The notes: generated by a model not told the origin, from the letters alone. Counted from the first letter of the stretch, positions 1-6,833 are shown. The stretch is 12,630 nucleotides of DNA from Deinococcus sp. Leaf326 (GCF_001424185.1 NZ_LMOM01000038.1:1-12630), one strand, 5' to 3'. Program-made: numbers and translations.

Positions 1-96
1 CGCTGGAAACCAGAACGACTGGTGACCTTTCTGGAGGCGATCATCAGCCCTTTTTCAGCGTCAGGAGCAGTAAAAAATGAAGTTGTCATCTACTGA
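1..96 (+). CDS. 3' end of an unidentified gene upstream of hsdS (partial)
   Basis: Frame 1 is open from the window edge to a TGA at 94-96 and encodes about 31 residues ending NEVVIY. Its codons (CTG, GTG, ACC, GAG, GCG, ATC, ATC, AGC) look like coding sequence in this GC-rich DNA, and it would overlap the hsdS start by 20 bases. A competing reading in frame 3 ends with a TGA at 78-80, giving an ATGA overlap with hsdS at 77, but its codons (AGA, AGG, CTT, TCT) look less like those of the neighbours. By position the gene could be the type I methylase hsdM, but the visible residues do not match anything I recognise, so the product is left open. Confidence 0.35.
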   Translation, partial: RWKPERLVTFLEAIISPFSASGAVKNEVVIY

Positions 97-1213
97 GGCG
101 GGTCGAGAGCGGCTGGAGCGCGTGCCGAAGCTGGTCAAAGCCTTCCGGCAGGCGGTGTTGGGCGCGGCAGTTAGTGGGGAACTGACGCGTGAGTGGCGCG
201 GGGGCGGGGATGCAGAGTGGGAGGAAAGCACTCTTGATACCTGTGGCAGCGTATCTGGAGGACTGACTAAAAACTCAACAAGGCAGGATCTTCCTATGCA
301 GAAGCCCTATTTGAGGGTTGCCAACGTACAGGCAAATCAACTCTCATTAAATAGTATTACAGAAATAGGTATCACTGAAATGGAGTGGAATAAAACCCGT
401 CTGTTACCTGGGGATTTGTTAATTGTAGAGGGGAATGGCAGCTTAGAGCATCTGGGTAGAGTGGCACTTTGGAGTGGTGAGCTAGATGAGTGCAGTCATC
501 AAAATCATTTAATTCGTTGGCGACCTGAATCTGCCTTATCAAAGTACGTTTTATTTTATCTTTTATCTCCTGATGCTAGGAAAGCTATTGTTGAGTTAGC
601 TAAGACCACAACTGGTCTACATACTCTTAGTGTATCTAAGGTTGCTTCAATCTGTATCAACCTCCCCCCCCTCCCTGAACAAGCTGAAATCGTCCGCCGC
701 GTCGAAGTCCTCTTCGCGCTGGCCGACCGCCTCGAAGCCCGTTACCAGTCAGCCCTATCCTCCTTTAATCGCCTGACGCCTGCGCTGCTCGCCAAGGCAT
801 TCCGGGGCGAACTGGTGCCACAAGACCCGAACGACGAACCGGCCAGCGTGCTGCTCGAACGTATCCGGGCGCAGCGGGCCGTCGAGGGGAGCAAGCCGAA
901 GCGGGGGCGCAGCGCCGCGCCGGGCAGTGCTGAGGAACCCAAGCGCCGGCGCCAGCCACCCAAAGTGCAGGCGGAGGCTGGAGAGCAAGCCCCCTTGGCA
1001 GAAGCGGCAGCTCAGGCCCCAGACCCTCAGCCTCCCCGTCGCCGTGGTCGTCCACCCAAGGTCCGACCGGAAGCGCTGGCCCAGGCACCAGCCGCCATTC
1101 CCGAGGCCAGCAGCTACGAGGACGCCGTGCGAAAGCTCGAAGCCCTCAAACTGGAGCGGGCCGGGGGCACACGGCAAGTCAGTCTCTTCGACGAGGAGCC
1201 ACAACCGAGCTGA
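77..1213 (+). CDS. hsdS: type I restriction-modification specificity subunit S, single-TRD form
   Basis: HsdS selects the DNA target for a type I methylase/restriction complex. Residues about 10-43 (LERVPKLVKAFRQAVLGAAV, then SGELTREWR) match the central conserved segment of EcoKI-type HsdS as I remember it. One target-recognition domain follows (about 50-190, with GNGSLEHLG), then the distal conserved segment (PPLPEQAEIVRRVEVLFALA ... LLAKAFRGEL, about 197-255). The usual N-terminal recognition domain is absent, so at 378 residues this is a half-type or truncated S subunit. The tail (270-378) is basic and Pro/Ala-rich, has an AT-hook-like RRRGRPPK at 321-328, and ends with QVSLF at 367-371. 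The start is ATG with AGGAG at 63-67. The stretch coding for the recognition domain (about 240-660) is clearly AT-rich against GC-rich ends, as expected from domain exchange. No intact hsdM or hsdR lies in the window. Confidence 0.9.
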   Translation: MKLSSTEAGRERLERVPKLVKAFRQAVLGAAVSGELTREWRGGGDAEWEESTLDTCGSVSGGLTKNSTRQDLPMQKPYLRVANVQANQLSLNSITEIGITEMEWNKTRLLPGDLLIVEGNGSLEHLGRVALWSGELDECSHQNHLIRWRPESALSKYVLFYLLSPDARKAIVELAKTTTGLHTLSVSKVASICINLPPLPEQAEIVRRVEVLFALADRLEARYQSALSSFNRLTPALLAKAFRGELVPQDPNDEPASVLLERIRAQRAVEGSKPKRGRSAAPGSAEEPKRRRQPPKVQAEAGEQAPLAEAAAQAPDPQPPRRRGRPPKVRPEALAQAPAAIPEASSYEDAVRKLEALKLERAGGTRQVSLFDEEPQPS

Positions 1214-1232
1214 GCCCTGAAGGCAGCGCAAA

Positions 1233-1260
1233 TCCCCTGACCAGCGACACGGTCAGGGGA
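1233..1260. terminator. hairpin terminator between convergent genes
   Basis: A perfect 10-bp stem (TCCCCTGACC / GGTCAGGGGA) encloses an 8-base loop, 20 bases past the hsdS stop. On the plus strand it is followed by CTGTCTTT; on the minus strand by TTTGCGC. It lies between the convergent hsdS and the small minus-strand gene and could serve both. The T-tracts are weak, so efficiency is uncertain. Confidence 0.65.
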
Positions 1261-1287
1261 CTGTCTTTGGGACTTCAGATCAGCGGA

Positions 1288-1524
1288 TCAGTTCTCTTTC
1301 TGCGAGAGCGCACTTCCCGCTGCCGTCTTGGACTTCTCCCCAGTATCGTCACTCTGAAGCGTCTCGGAGGCGGAGTGAGCCGCATCGTCGCCGGTGCTCC
1401 GGCCTTTGTTCACTTGCGACAGCGCACTCCCGGCTGCACTCTTGGAATCAGCTGATGTGCGGCCATCGGTCATCACGTCAGAGGCGGAAGAAGCTGCGTG
1501 GTCACTCGTCTTCTTGTCACTCAT
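1288..1524 (-). CDS. 78-residue protein of two tandem 'SKxAAGSALSQ' units, function unknown
   Basis: The protein starts MSDKKTSDHAAS. It holds two copies of a unit of about 36 residues: DHAASSASDVMTDGRTSAD followed by SKSAAGSALSQ, then DDAAHSASETLQSDDTGEK followed by SKTAAGSALSQ. It is hydrophilic, Ser/Ala/Lys-rich, and has no signal peptide or membrane segment. Single-unit small proteins of this style (KTS..AAS.AS....AAGSALSQ) are, as I recall, common as hypothetical proteins on bacterial mobile DNA; their function is unknown to me. The ATG at 1524 is chosen over a longer upstream reading because AGGAGG lies 9 bases before it on the minus strand. It converges on hsdS across a shared hairpin. 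Confidence 0.75.
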   Translation of the reverse strand: MSDKKTSDHAASSASDVMTDGRTSADSKSAAGSALSQVNKGRSTGDDAAHSASETLQSDDTGEKSKTAAGSALSQKEN

Positions 1525-1533
1525 CGTTTGAGT

Positions 1534-1539
1534 CCTCCT
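1534..1539 (-). promoter_or_regulatory. Shine-Dalgarno AGGAGG fixing the start of the tandem-unit protein
   Basis: The plus strand reads CCTCCT here, so the minus strand has AGGAGG with 9 bases to the ATG at 1524. A longer reading frame (ATG at 1605) would add 27 residues rich in Arg and Cys that do not resemble the repeat units, so the shorter start is preferred. Confidence 0.8.
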
Positions 1540-1548
1540 AGTATTGGA

Positions 1549-2319
1549 ATGCATCCTCAATCTACCCCTGCAGACTTCTCTACGCCAACAGCGGAAAATC
1601 TTCATCTATTCTTCTGTGGACATGCTTTCCTCTGCCGATGCTGCTCGGTCCTCGCCTATTCCGACGCCAGCATGATCGGCGAGGCCACCGCAGGCCTGGG
1701 GGCTGTCGTTGACAGTAAGGAATTCACTCGCATCGTTCGCACCTCCAGCCAGCAGCACGCTGAACTTGAAGCCGCCCTGTTGGCCGTGCGCAAAGCTCCA
1801 ATCGAGCAGCCGCTCAAGCTGCACGTTGACTGCCTCAATGCCCTGCAGCCGCTCACCCAACCGAATCTACTCATTTCCGCCTTTCAGGTCATGGTCCGGC
1901 ACATCATTACCGTGGCCCATCAGCGCCAGATTGCCCTGACCCTTCAGCACATCCGGGGGGACGACAATCCGGCGCATCCGGTCGCCCGCCGTGCCCGTCT
2001 GATGCCTCCGAATCAGCCGGTGTCCGATGAGCGTCTTTACTTGCGCGTACGTCAGCACGGGCCGCAAGTGACCGTCCTGGGACTGGGTGATCCCCTGGTC
2101 TTCCCTGATCACCCGGCGGGCTTTCAGCTGGCGCCTGCTCCTGGCTGTGCAGGATCTCGTCGTCGCGAGGCGAATCCATCTGACCCTGAAATAATCTTCT
2201 CTGGGATGCTAGGACCAGGGCAGTTCAGCCTCTCCCTAGAGATCAGCTATGTGGATACCTTAAAACCATATTTCCATAAATATTTCTGTTTTCTTGTTTT
2301 TCTGTTTTCCTGGATATAA
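1549..2319 (+). CDS. RNase H-fold protein, possibly damaged at one or both ends
   Basis: The core matches the RNase H fold: YSDAS (Asp codon 1663-1665), HAELEAALLAV (Glu codon 1762-1764), LHVDCLNAL (Asp codon 1828-1830) and RGDDNPAHPVARRA. These correspond to Asp10, Glu48, Asp70 and the Asp134 region of E. coli RNase HI, with the last position apparently His. The family cleaves RNA in RNA-DNA hybrids, but activity here is unproven. The start is uncertain: ATGs at 1498 and 1549 both lack a good ribosome binding site, and no other in-frame start precedes YSDAS. The C-terminus also looks unnatural, since the last 40 residues run through AT-rich DNA next to parA. From about 2102 the +1 frame gives a more protein-like end (AFSWRLLLAVQDLVVARR, stop at 2192-2194), hinting at a frameshift between 2069 and 2110. 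Confidence 0.55.
   Translation: MHPQSTPADFSTPTAENLHLFFCGHAFLCRCCSVLAYSDASMIGEATAGLGAVVDSKEFTRIVRTSSQQHAELEAALLAVRKAPIEQPLKLHVDCLNALQPLTQPNLLISAFQVMVRHIITVAHQRQIALTLQHIRGDDNPAHPVARRARLMPPNQPVSDERLYLRVRQHGPQVTVLGLGDPLVFPDHPAGFQLAPAPGCAGSRRREANPSDPEIIFSGMLGPGQFSLSLEISYVDTLKPYFHKYFCFLVFLFSWI
2283..2309 (+). repeat. two direct repeats of TTTCTGTTTTC before parA
   Basis: An 11-base unit occurs at 2283-2293 and 2299-2309, a 16-base period, in an AT-rich tract directly upstream of the parA-like gene. Short repeats at this place are typical operator/centromere sites of small ParA systems whose partner is a small DNA-binding protein. That role here is inference. Confidence 0.5.
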
Positions 2320-2320
2320 G
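2294..2320 (+). promoter_or_regulatory. possible promoter of the parA operon
   Basis: TTGTTT at 2294-2299 and TATAAG at 2315-2320 are separated by 15 bases, shorter than ideal. A transcript from here would start almost at the parA ATG (2329). No Shine-Dalgarno is visible before that ATG, which suits a leaderless or near-leaderless message. It overlaps the direct repeats, so a repressor bound there could block it. Confidence 0.3.
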
Positions 2321-2328
2321 ATGTTTTT

Positions 2329-2928
2329 ATGCGTGTTTATGGGATCACCAATGTCAAGGGTGGAAGTGGGAAGACTCACGCTACGGTCCATCTCGCCTAC
2401 CATGCAGCTCAACAGGGTCAGCGGGTCGCTGTCCTTGACCTCGATCCAACCCGGCAGTCGGTCAACTGGATCGAGATTGCGGGGTTGGGTCTTCCAGCGA
2501 TGGCGCTGGATATCAAGCAGGACGATCTGGAGGCTTACATCACCCAGCTGAGGGGAGATGGGGACTTCGACGCCATCTTCATCGACACCCCAGCCAATGA
2601 CCGCGACGCCACTCTGGAGACTCTCCTCGTGTCCGATGTCGCCCTTATTCCAGTTGGCGTCGGAACCAGTGATACAGGCATGCTCGGCACGACTGAGCGG
2701 CAGGTCAAGCGGGCGCTCCAGCTGCGGCCTGACCTCAAGCCCTTCATCCTGATTAACCGGGCAAAGTTTGCCCCGGCGCGCGAGCGGGAAACGGAGGCCG
2801 AATGTGCCAAGACGGGTATCCCTGTATTGCACAACCGCATTCCCCTGAGGGGCAACTACCAGGCCGCCGCCGGGAAGACCCCAGCCAGTGAACACTACGC
2901 CGACGTCTGGAACGAGGTGAATGCGTGA
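2329..2928 (+). CDS. parA: ParA-family partition ATPase
   Basis: Residues 10-16 are KGGSGKT, the deviant Walker A motif of ParA/MinD ATPases with the signature lysine at 10. VLDLDP (35-40) is the A' motif and FIDTP (84-88) the Walker B motif. At 199 residues with no N-terminal helix-turn-helix it resembles the small plasmid type (type Ib, ParF-like), which positions plasmids on the nucleoid with a small DNA-binding partner. The gene overlaps the next one by 4 bases (GTGA), implying coupled translation. The ATG at 2329 is fixed by the conserved N-terminus MRVYGITNVKGGSGKT. It may instead be an orphan ParA on an integrated element. Confidence 0.9.
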   Translation: MRVYGITNVKGGSGKTHATVHLAYHAAQQGQRVAVLDLDPTRQSVNWIEIAGLGLPAMALDIKQDDLEAYITQLRGDGDFDAIFIDTPANDRDATLETLLVSDVALIPVGVGTSDTGMLGTTERQVKRALQLRPDLKPFILINRAKFAPARERETEAECAKTGIPVLHNRIPLRGNYQAAAGKTPASEHYADVWNEVNA

Positions 2929-3233
2929 GCCTGCCCCCGCCACCCCGGAAGAAGTCGGAGGCCCCTGCGCCCTCCATGCTCGACAAGAACCGGGAAGTCG
3001 AAGACCAACAGGCCCGTGCCGAGGCCCTGGCGCTGCCTGCCCTGCCTGAAATCCCGATGGGCAAGGTCACGTTCAGTCCAGTGACCCAGGACTCGCTCGA
3101 CCTCTTCGACGAGGCGTACCGCCAGCTGCGCAAACAGCGCCGCTCGCTCAAGCGGTACCAGCTCGCAGACGCTCTACTGGCCAGCCTGGAAGATCCAGAA
3201 GTGATGGCGGCCGTCGTCAAACGCCTGCGCTGA
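2925..3233 (+). CDS. small partner of ParA, probable DNA-binding centromere protein
   Basis: This 102-residue protein starts with GTG inside the parA stop codon. The N-terminal half is Pro-rich and charged (MSLPPPPRKKSEAP), likely disordered. The C-terminal half (about 60-102) is helical and basic, with LRKQRRSLKRYQLADALLAS and a final VMAAVVKRLR. Small basic proteins coded immediately after type Ib parA genes usually bind the centromere and stimulate the ATPase, so that role is inferred from position and size. I see no clear ParB motif or ribbon-helix-helix signature. The direct repeats before parA are its natural candidate target. Confidence 0.6.
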   Translation: MSLPPPPRKKSEAPAPSMLDKNREVEDQQARAEALALPALPEIPMGKVTFSPVTQDSLDLFDEAYRQLRKQRRSLKRYQLADALLASLEDPEVMAAVVKRLR

Positions 3234-3252
3234 GAGAACAGGGGAGGGGTCC

Positions 3253-3609
3253 ATGCGTCGTCGGAAGAGATACGCACAGGTTAGGTGCAACGTTACCGGG
3301 AAGTGGGTCGCCCTGCACCGTCAGCTGATGGCCGAATACCTCGGCCGCCCCCTGCTGCCCGGAGAGATTGTGCATCACCGCGACGGCGACAGCACCAACA
3401 ATGATCCTTCAAACCTGATGGTGCTGCCCAGCCAGCGCTACCACGCCCACGTCGAATACCACCTGCGCTGTGAGCGGCGGGGGATGCCCGCCCTCTTCCC
3501 GGAGTACTTCCCCGGCGTCCGGGAGGTCTCTCTCGTCCGCGAGCCGCAGCGGGGCACCCTGTTCGAGCATGTCCTGCTGTCGGGTCCGTCCATCCGCCGT
3601 CAGTCGTAA
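3253..3609 (+). CDS. HNH endonuclease
   Basis: The 118-residue protein carries an HNH motif: VHHRDGDSTNNDPSNLMVLP, with His41-His42, Asn50 and Asn54, followed by His64, His66 and His70 in YHAHVEYH. This is the HNH_3-like pattern of small homing-type or phage nucleases, which cut DNA using one metal ion. The N-terminus is very basic (MRRRKR). The ATG has a strong GGGGAGGGG ribosome site at 3241-3249. It lies 19 bases after the partner gene and is probably cotranscribed with parA. No intein or intron is visible around it, so it is a free-standing nuclease. Family call is firm; biological role is not known. Confidence 0.85.
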   Translation: MRRRKRYAQVRCNVTGKWVALHRQLMAEYLGRPLLPGEIVHHRDGDSTNNDPSNLMVLPSQRYHAHVEYHLRCERRGMPALFPEYFPGVREVSLVREPQRGTLFEHVLLSGPSIRRQS

Positions 3610-3610
3610 A

Positions 3611-3633
3611 GCCGGTGAGTCTCTCTGACCGGC
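3611..3633 (+). other. short inverted repeat after the HNH gene
   Basis: GCCGGT (3611-3616) pairs with ACCGGC (3628-3633) around an 11-base loop, directly after the HNH stop. There is no T-tract, so it is at best a weak or Rho-assisted terminator. Confidence 0.3.
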
Positions 3634-3686
3634 GATGGGCGCCGTGACAGCGTCGTCAGCCTCTCCGGTCTACCCTGTCAGCCAAC

Positions 3687-4682
3687 ATGATCGTCAAAGA
3701 GCACCATCCGGCCCGGTCCAGTGATCCCCTGCAGCGTGCAGGTGACGCCGCTGAAGCCCAGATGGCCCACTACCTCAAGCGGGCCTTTGGCGACGACTCT
3801 GGAATCCACGTCTTCCACAACCTGCGCTTCGAGCATGAAGGCGAGGTCGCGCAGATTGATCACCTTGTCCTGCACCGCGCGGGCATGATCATCGTCGAGA
3901 GCAAGAGCGTGACCAGCGCCGTGCGGATCAATGACCGTGACGAGTGGGCTCGGCAATGGAACGGCCGCTGGCAGGGTATGGCCTCGCCGGTGCTGCAGGC
4001 TCGGCGACAGGCCGAGCTCCTGCGCAGCTTCATGCAGGCCCACAAGGAAGGGTTGCGCAACAAGATCCTGCTGGGGCTCAAGCAGGGCGGCTTCAAGGCC
4101 TTCATGATCGACGTGGTCGTGGCGATCAGCGATCAGGGCCTGGTGGAATGTCGCGAGGGGCGCCCGGAGGTCCGCAAGGCGGATCAGGTGCCTGACCGGG
4201 TCCGAGAGCTGATGACAGAGCACAGCAAGCTCGCCCACCCGTTCAGCCGTGACAAACGTTCGGAGCAGTGGGGCTTCAACCTGGCATCCGAGGAGTTTGC
4301 CCGGATCAGTGCCTTTCTGCGGGCGAAGCACCAGGAGGTCAAACCGGTGCGCTGCGCTGGGGAAGAGGACCCAGCCTCATCCGTACTGCCAGCGCCGAAG
4401 GCTGTAGCCCCCACTCACTTTCCACCCTCACTGGCACCCAGCAGGGCCGTTTCCCCATCAGCGGTCAGAGTGCAGTGCGGCAAGTGCCAGGGTCAGGATG
4501 TGGAGATCAAGTTCGGGCACACGTACTACCTGAAGTGCCGGCAGTGCGACGGCAACACGCCGATCAAGCTGACGTGCCCGCGGTGTCAGGGACTTCAGCG
4601 CACCCGCAAGAGTGGCCGTCAGTTCTTCGCGGAATGTGCGCCCTGTCAGACCTCAAGCCTTTACTTCACCAATCCGACCTGA
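3687..4682 (+). CDS. NERD-domain nuclease-like protein with two zinc ribbons
   Basis: The N-terminal domain (about 17-160) matches NERD, a PD-(D/E)XK-type nuclease-related domain: GDAAEAQMAHYL with Glu23, then QIDHLVLHRAGMIIVESKSV with Asp58, Glu71 and Lys73. The D...ExK residues of the active site are therefore present. A Pro-rich linker (about 225-260) leads to two C-terminal zinc ribbons with equal spacing: CxxC at 264/267 and 284/287, then 297/300 and 317/320, each with 16 residues between pairs. Such ribbons usually bind DNA, as in topoisomerase I tails. There is no good Shine-Dalgarno before the ATG at 3687. It follows the HNH gene by 77 bases on the same strand. NERD proteins occur in plasmid and defence contexts; the substrate here is unknown. 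Confidence 0.85.
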   Translation: MIVKEHHPARSSDPLQRAGDAAEAQMAHYLKRAFGDDSGIHVFHNLRFEHEGEVAQIDHLVLHRAGMIIVESKSVTSAVRINDRDEWARQWNGRWQGMASPVLQARRQAELLRSFMQAHKEGLRNKILLGLKQGGFKAFMIDVVVAISDQGLVECREGRPEVRKADQVPDRVRELMTEHSKLAHPFSRDKRSEQWGFNLASEEFARISAFLRAKHQEVKPVRCAGEEDPASSVLPAPKAVAPTHFPPSLAPSRAVSPSAVRVQCGKCQGQDVEIKFGHTYYLKCRQCDGNTPIKLTCPRCQGLQRTRKSGRQFFAECAPCQTSSLYFTNPT

Positions 4683-4803
4683 ACGGTCAGGGGAGGCGAG
4701 AGGCCGCTGTGTGCTTGACCGTGCCTTGAGTCGACCACAGATGCGGCTCCTGACCTGAAGGCCAGCCGCTAAGCTGCGCCATCTGACTCCCTCAGGAGGC
4801 GAG

Positions 4804-6459
4804 ATGGCCGTCAAGACTAAGACATCTGTACCCACCCCTACTCCTGCGCCGCGCATCCCAGCGCCGGCCAGTCCAGCTGCCCGGGCTTCGGGAACGCGGC
4901 CTTCTGCCTCAGCCGCCGCTTCCAGGCTTGCGGTGTCGCCCCAGGCAGTCAGCAACTCCCAGCAACGGCGAAACACGGCGCAGACGCCCACGCCAGTGCC
5001 CAGTGCACAAAAGCAGAAGACCCCCGTCACGTTGCCCCCCGGCCTGAATGCCAAAGAGAAAAAGGACGCAGGGCTGATCGGACGGGTTCTGGACACGGCC
5101 CCCAAGTTCGCTGAGTTTGTGGCAAACCAGGCGGCAGCGGGTCAGATCAGCGGCAAGCAGCTCAACGACTTGGCGTACATCGCCAAGCAGGGTCAGGTGC
5201 ATGGCCGCACAGATCGGCAGGTCGTCACCAGTCTGGGCAAAGCGATGACTGGGATGCAGCCCTCGGTCCAGAAGGTGTTCTGGCAGGAGTTCGGCCGGGC
5301 TATGATGCAGGATACGGGTCACAACCTAAAAGAATTTGGCGTTGGGGTATACACCGCAGGCAAAGAGTCAGTATCCGGGGCGGCTAATGCGGCCAGGCAC
5401 CCGGTAGCGACGGCCCGGGGGATGGGGACGGCCATTGCGAGCGGGGTCGTCGCGGGCAGGAAGGAAGTCCAGCTGGTCGGCCAGGCCATCGGCCTGGGGT
5501 CAGGGAATGCTCAGGCAGCCCACAATCAACTCAGGCAGCAAGCCAATGCAGCGGGGGATTACGTCACGGGTATAGCTGCCGATCCCCGCAAGATCGGGGC
5601 CGTCACGTTTAATGCCGCAGCCTCGGTCCTGCCACTTCCGGGGGCCCGCGCTGCGGGCACTCTGGCCGCGCGGGCGGGAGCAACGGGGGCAGGCAAAGCT
5701 GCCTTGGAATTGCTGAAGCCGACTCTCTTGAAAGTTGGCGAAACTGTGAGTTTGGGACGGGGACTGACGGGAAAGATTTCGTCCCTGATCACCGGTAAAG
5801 ATGGAAAGCAGTATGCCTACGTCATGACAGCTGGCGGCCAGAGAAAAGTGTTGGCTAACAGTTTGTCTTCACCCTCAAGATTGCCCAGCAATCAGCAAAC
5901 AGGGTATGCCTACTCAGTCAATAATTTGACCGATAGACAAAGTACGAGATATGGCGTTAACTACTTCAATACAAATCAACTTCGTAGGACGATGAGTAGG
6001 ACAGAGACGGGCAGAAAAGTGGTTGGTGCAGCAGACAGTGGCGAGATCGACCTGACGTTCTCGATCCAAAGCTGGGAGCGTGGATTGGAAGGTAGGAGCT
6101 ACGGCAACCGGGCAGTGGTCTACATACCTGAAACCCAGAACGGAACGAAGCTGACGATTATGGATAGGTCTTCTGGAGTTCCCACGGTAGATCGCCAGAT
6201 CTCTGGGTATGACCACACGGCAGCTGTGGGTGTCCACGAAGGCCTTCACGCGATGGGAATCGCTGGCTCCAAAAGAGCGGAAGCTCTGGTCAGGCTTGCG
6301 GAGCTGGAGTTACACGGTGTCCCCATAGACCGGAAAGCGATACGCCAGGTTCTTTCGGAAATCAATGGTGCTAAAAATGAGAGAGGGGAGGGGGTCTATT
6401 CTGGCCTCCCCTGGCAACAGGGGTTGACCATTCCCGAGTTTCCGAATGCGCGTTTTTGA
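4804..6459 (+). CDS. modular polymorphic-toxin-like protein with C-terminal HEGLH metallopeptidase domain
   Basis: Residues 1-80 are Pro/Ala/Ser-rich and likely disordered. Residues about 85-175 are helical. Residues about 175-300 are Gly/Ala-rich (AARHPVATARGMGTA, VLPLPGARAAG), like the pre-toxin linkers of polymorphic toxins. The C-terminal domain (about 360-551) contains VGVHEGLHAMG, an HExxH zinc-peptidase motif (His478, Glu479, His482), with Glu493, Glu500 or Glu502 as a possible third ligand. There is no signal peptide or membrane helix, and no LXG, PAAR, Rhs or VgrG mark that would name a secretion route. The ATG follows AGGAGG by 4 bases. DNA becomes less GC-rich from about residue 305. 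The next gene begins within 8 bases and is AT-rich, the usual toxin-immunity layout. Toxin role is inferred; a phage or structural protein with a peptidase domain is the alternative. Confidence 0.65.
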   Translation: MAVKTKTSVPTPTPAPRIPAPASPAARASGTRPSASAAASRLAVSPQAVSNSQQRRNTAQTPTPVPSAQKQKTPVTLPPGLNAKEKKDAGLIGRVLDTAPKFAEFVANQAAAGQISGKQLNDLAYIAKQGQVHGRTDRQVVTSLGKAMTGMQPSVQKVFWQEFGRAMMQDTGHNLKEFGVGVYTAGKESVSGAANAARHPVATARGMGTAIASGVVAGRKEVQLVGQAIGLGSGNAQAAHNQLRQQANAAGDYVTGIAADPRKIGAVTFNAAASVLPLPGARAAGTLAARAGATGAGKAALELLKPTLLKVGETVSLGRGLTGKISSLITGKDGKQYAYVMTAGGQRKVLANSLSSPSRLPSNQQTGYAYSVNNLTDRQSTRYGVNYFNTNQLRRTMSRTETGRKVVGAADSGEIDLTFSIQSWERGLEGRSYGNRAVVYIPETQNGTKLTIMDRSSGVPTVDRQISGYDHTAAVGVHEGLHAMGIAGSKRAEALVRLAELELHGVPIDRKAIRQVLSEINGAKNERGEGVYSGLPWQQGLTIPEFPNARF

Positions 6460-6467
6460 GGTGCAAT

Positions 6468-6818
6468 GTGGAAAAATTTGAAGCAGGCGAGAAGACGGAA
6501 TGCCGTCTCCAGTTGTGTCAGAGCGATTCGGGCTTGCGTTACTTTGTGCCTTTGGACGAGATCTCTTATGAGGAGCTAAAACTTCACCCAGATGCTTATT
6601 TTGTGACTCTTCCTGTGCCCTGTGATCTTGCTAGGAGAAAATTATTCTCTGCAATCTCTCAAAGATATCCACTAGATAATGGTCTAAAATTTTTTGTGGA
6701 TGCACATAATCTTTGGCTGACTGAATCTGAGATTAGACAGCTAGATGATTTCGAAAAGGGAAATATATCAAAGGTAGAGTGGTCAACCCTCAAGTCTCCA
6801 TCATTCGCGCCAAGATAA
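6468..6818 (+). CDS. candidate immunity protein for the HEGLH toxin-like protein
   Basis: This encodes 116 residues from a GTG preceded by GAGGTG. A TTG at 6456, inside the preceding stop codon, would add four residues but has no ribosome site. The protein is soluble, acidic to neutral and rich in aromatic residues (LRYFVPLDEISYEELKLHPD, LKFFVDAHNLWLTESEIRQL), with no signal peptide. I do not recognise a family. Its codons are markedly AT-rich against the GC-rich neighbours, which fits horizontal gain together with the toxin tip. Tight coupling to the 3' end of a modular toxin-like gene is the whole basis for the immunity call; it could instead be an unrelated small gene. Confidence 0.6.
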   Translation: MEKFEAGEKTECRLQLCQSDSGLRYFVPLDEISYEELKLHPDAYFVTLPVPCDLARRKLFSAISQRYPLDNGLKFFVDAHNLWLTESEIRQLDDFEKGNISKVEWSTLKSPSFAPR

Positions 6819-6833
6819 GATTAATAAATTTAT

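Noticed and set aside
742..1231. Three long minus-strand open frames opposite the hsdS 3' end
   Set aside because: They mirror the GC-rich conserved and tail-coding part of hsdS, have Arg/Pro/Gly-rich composition and no ribosome sites.
1606..2179. Several minus-strand frames opposite the RNase H-fold gene
   Set aside because: The plus strand carries recognisable catalytic motifs, while the minus frames have none.
2260..2943. 227-residue minus-strand open frame opposite parA
   Set aside because: It is the complement of a clear ParA gene, shows no motif, and its start lies inside the partner gene.
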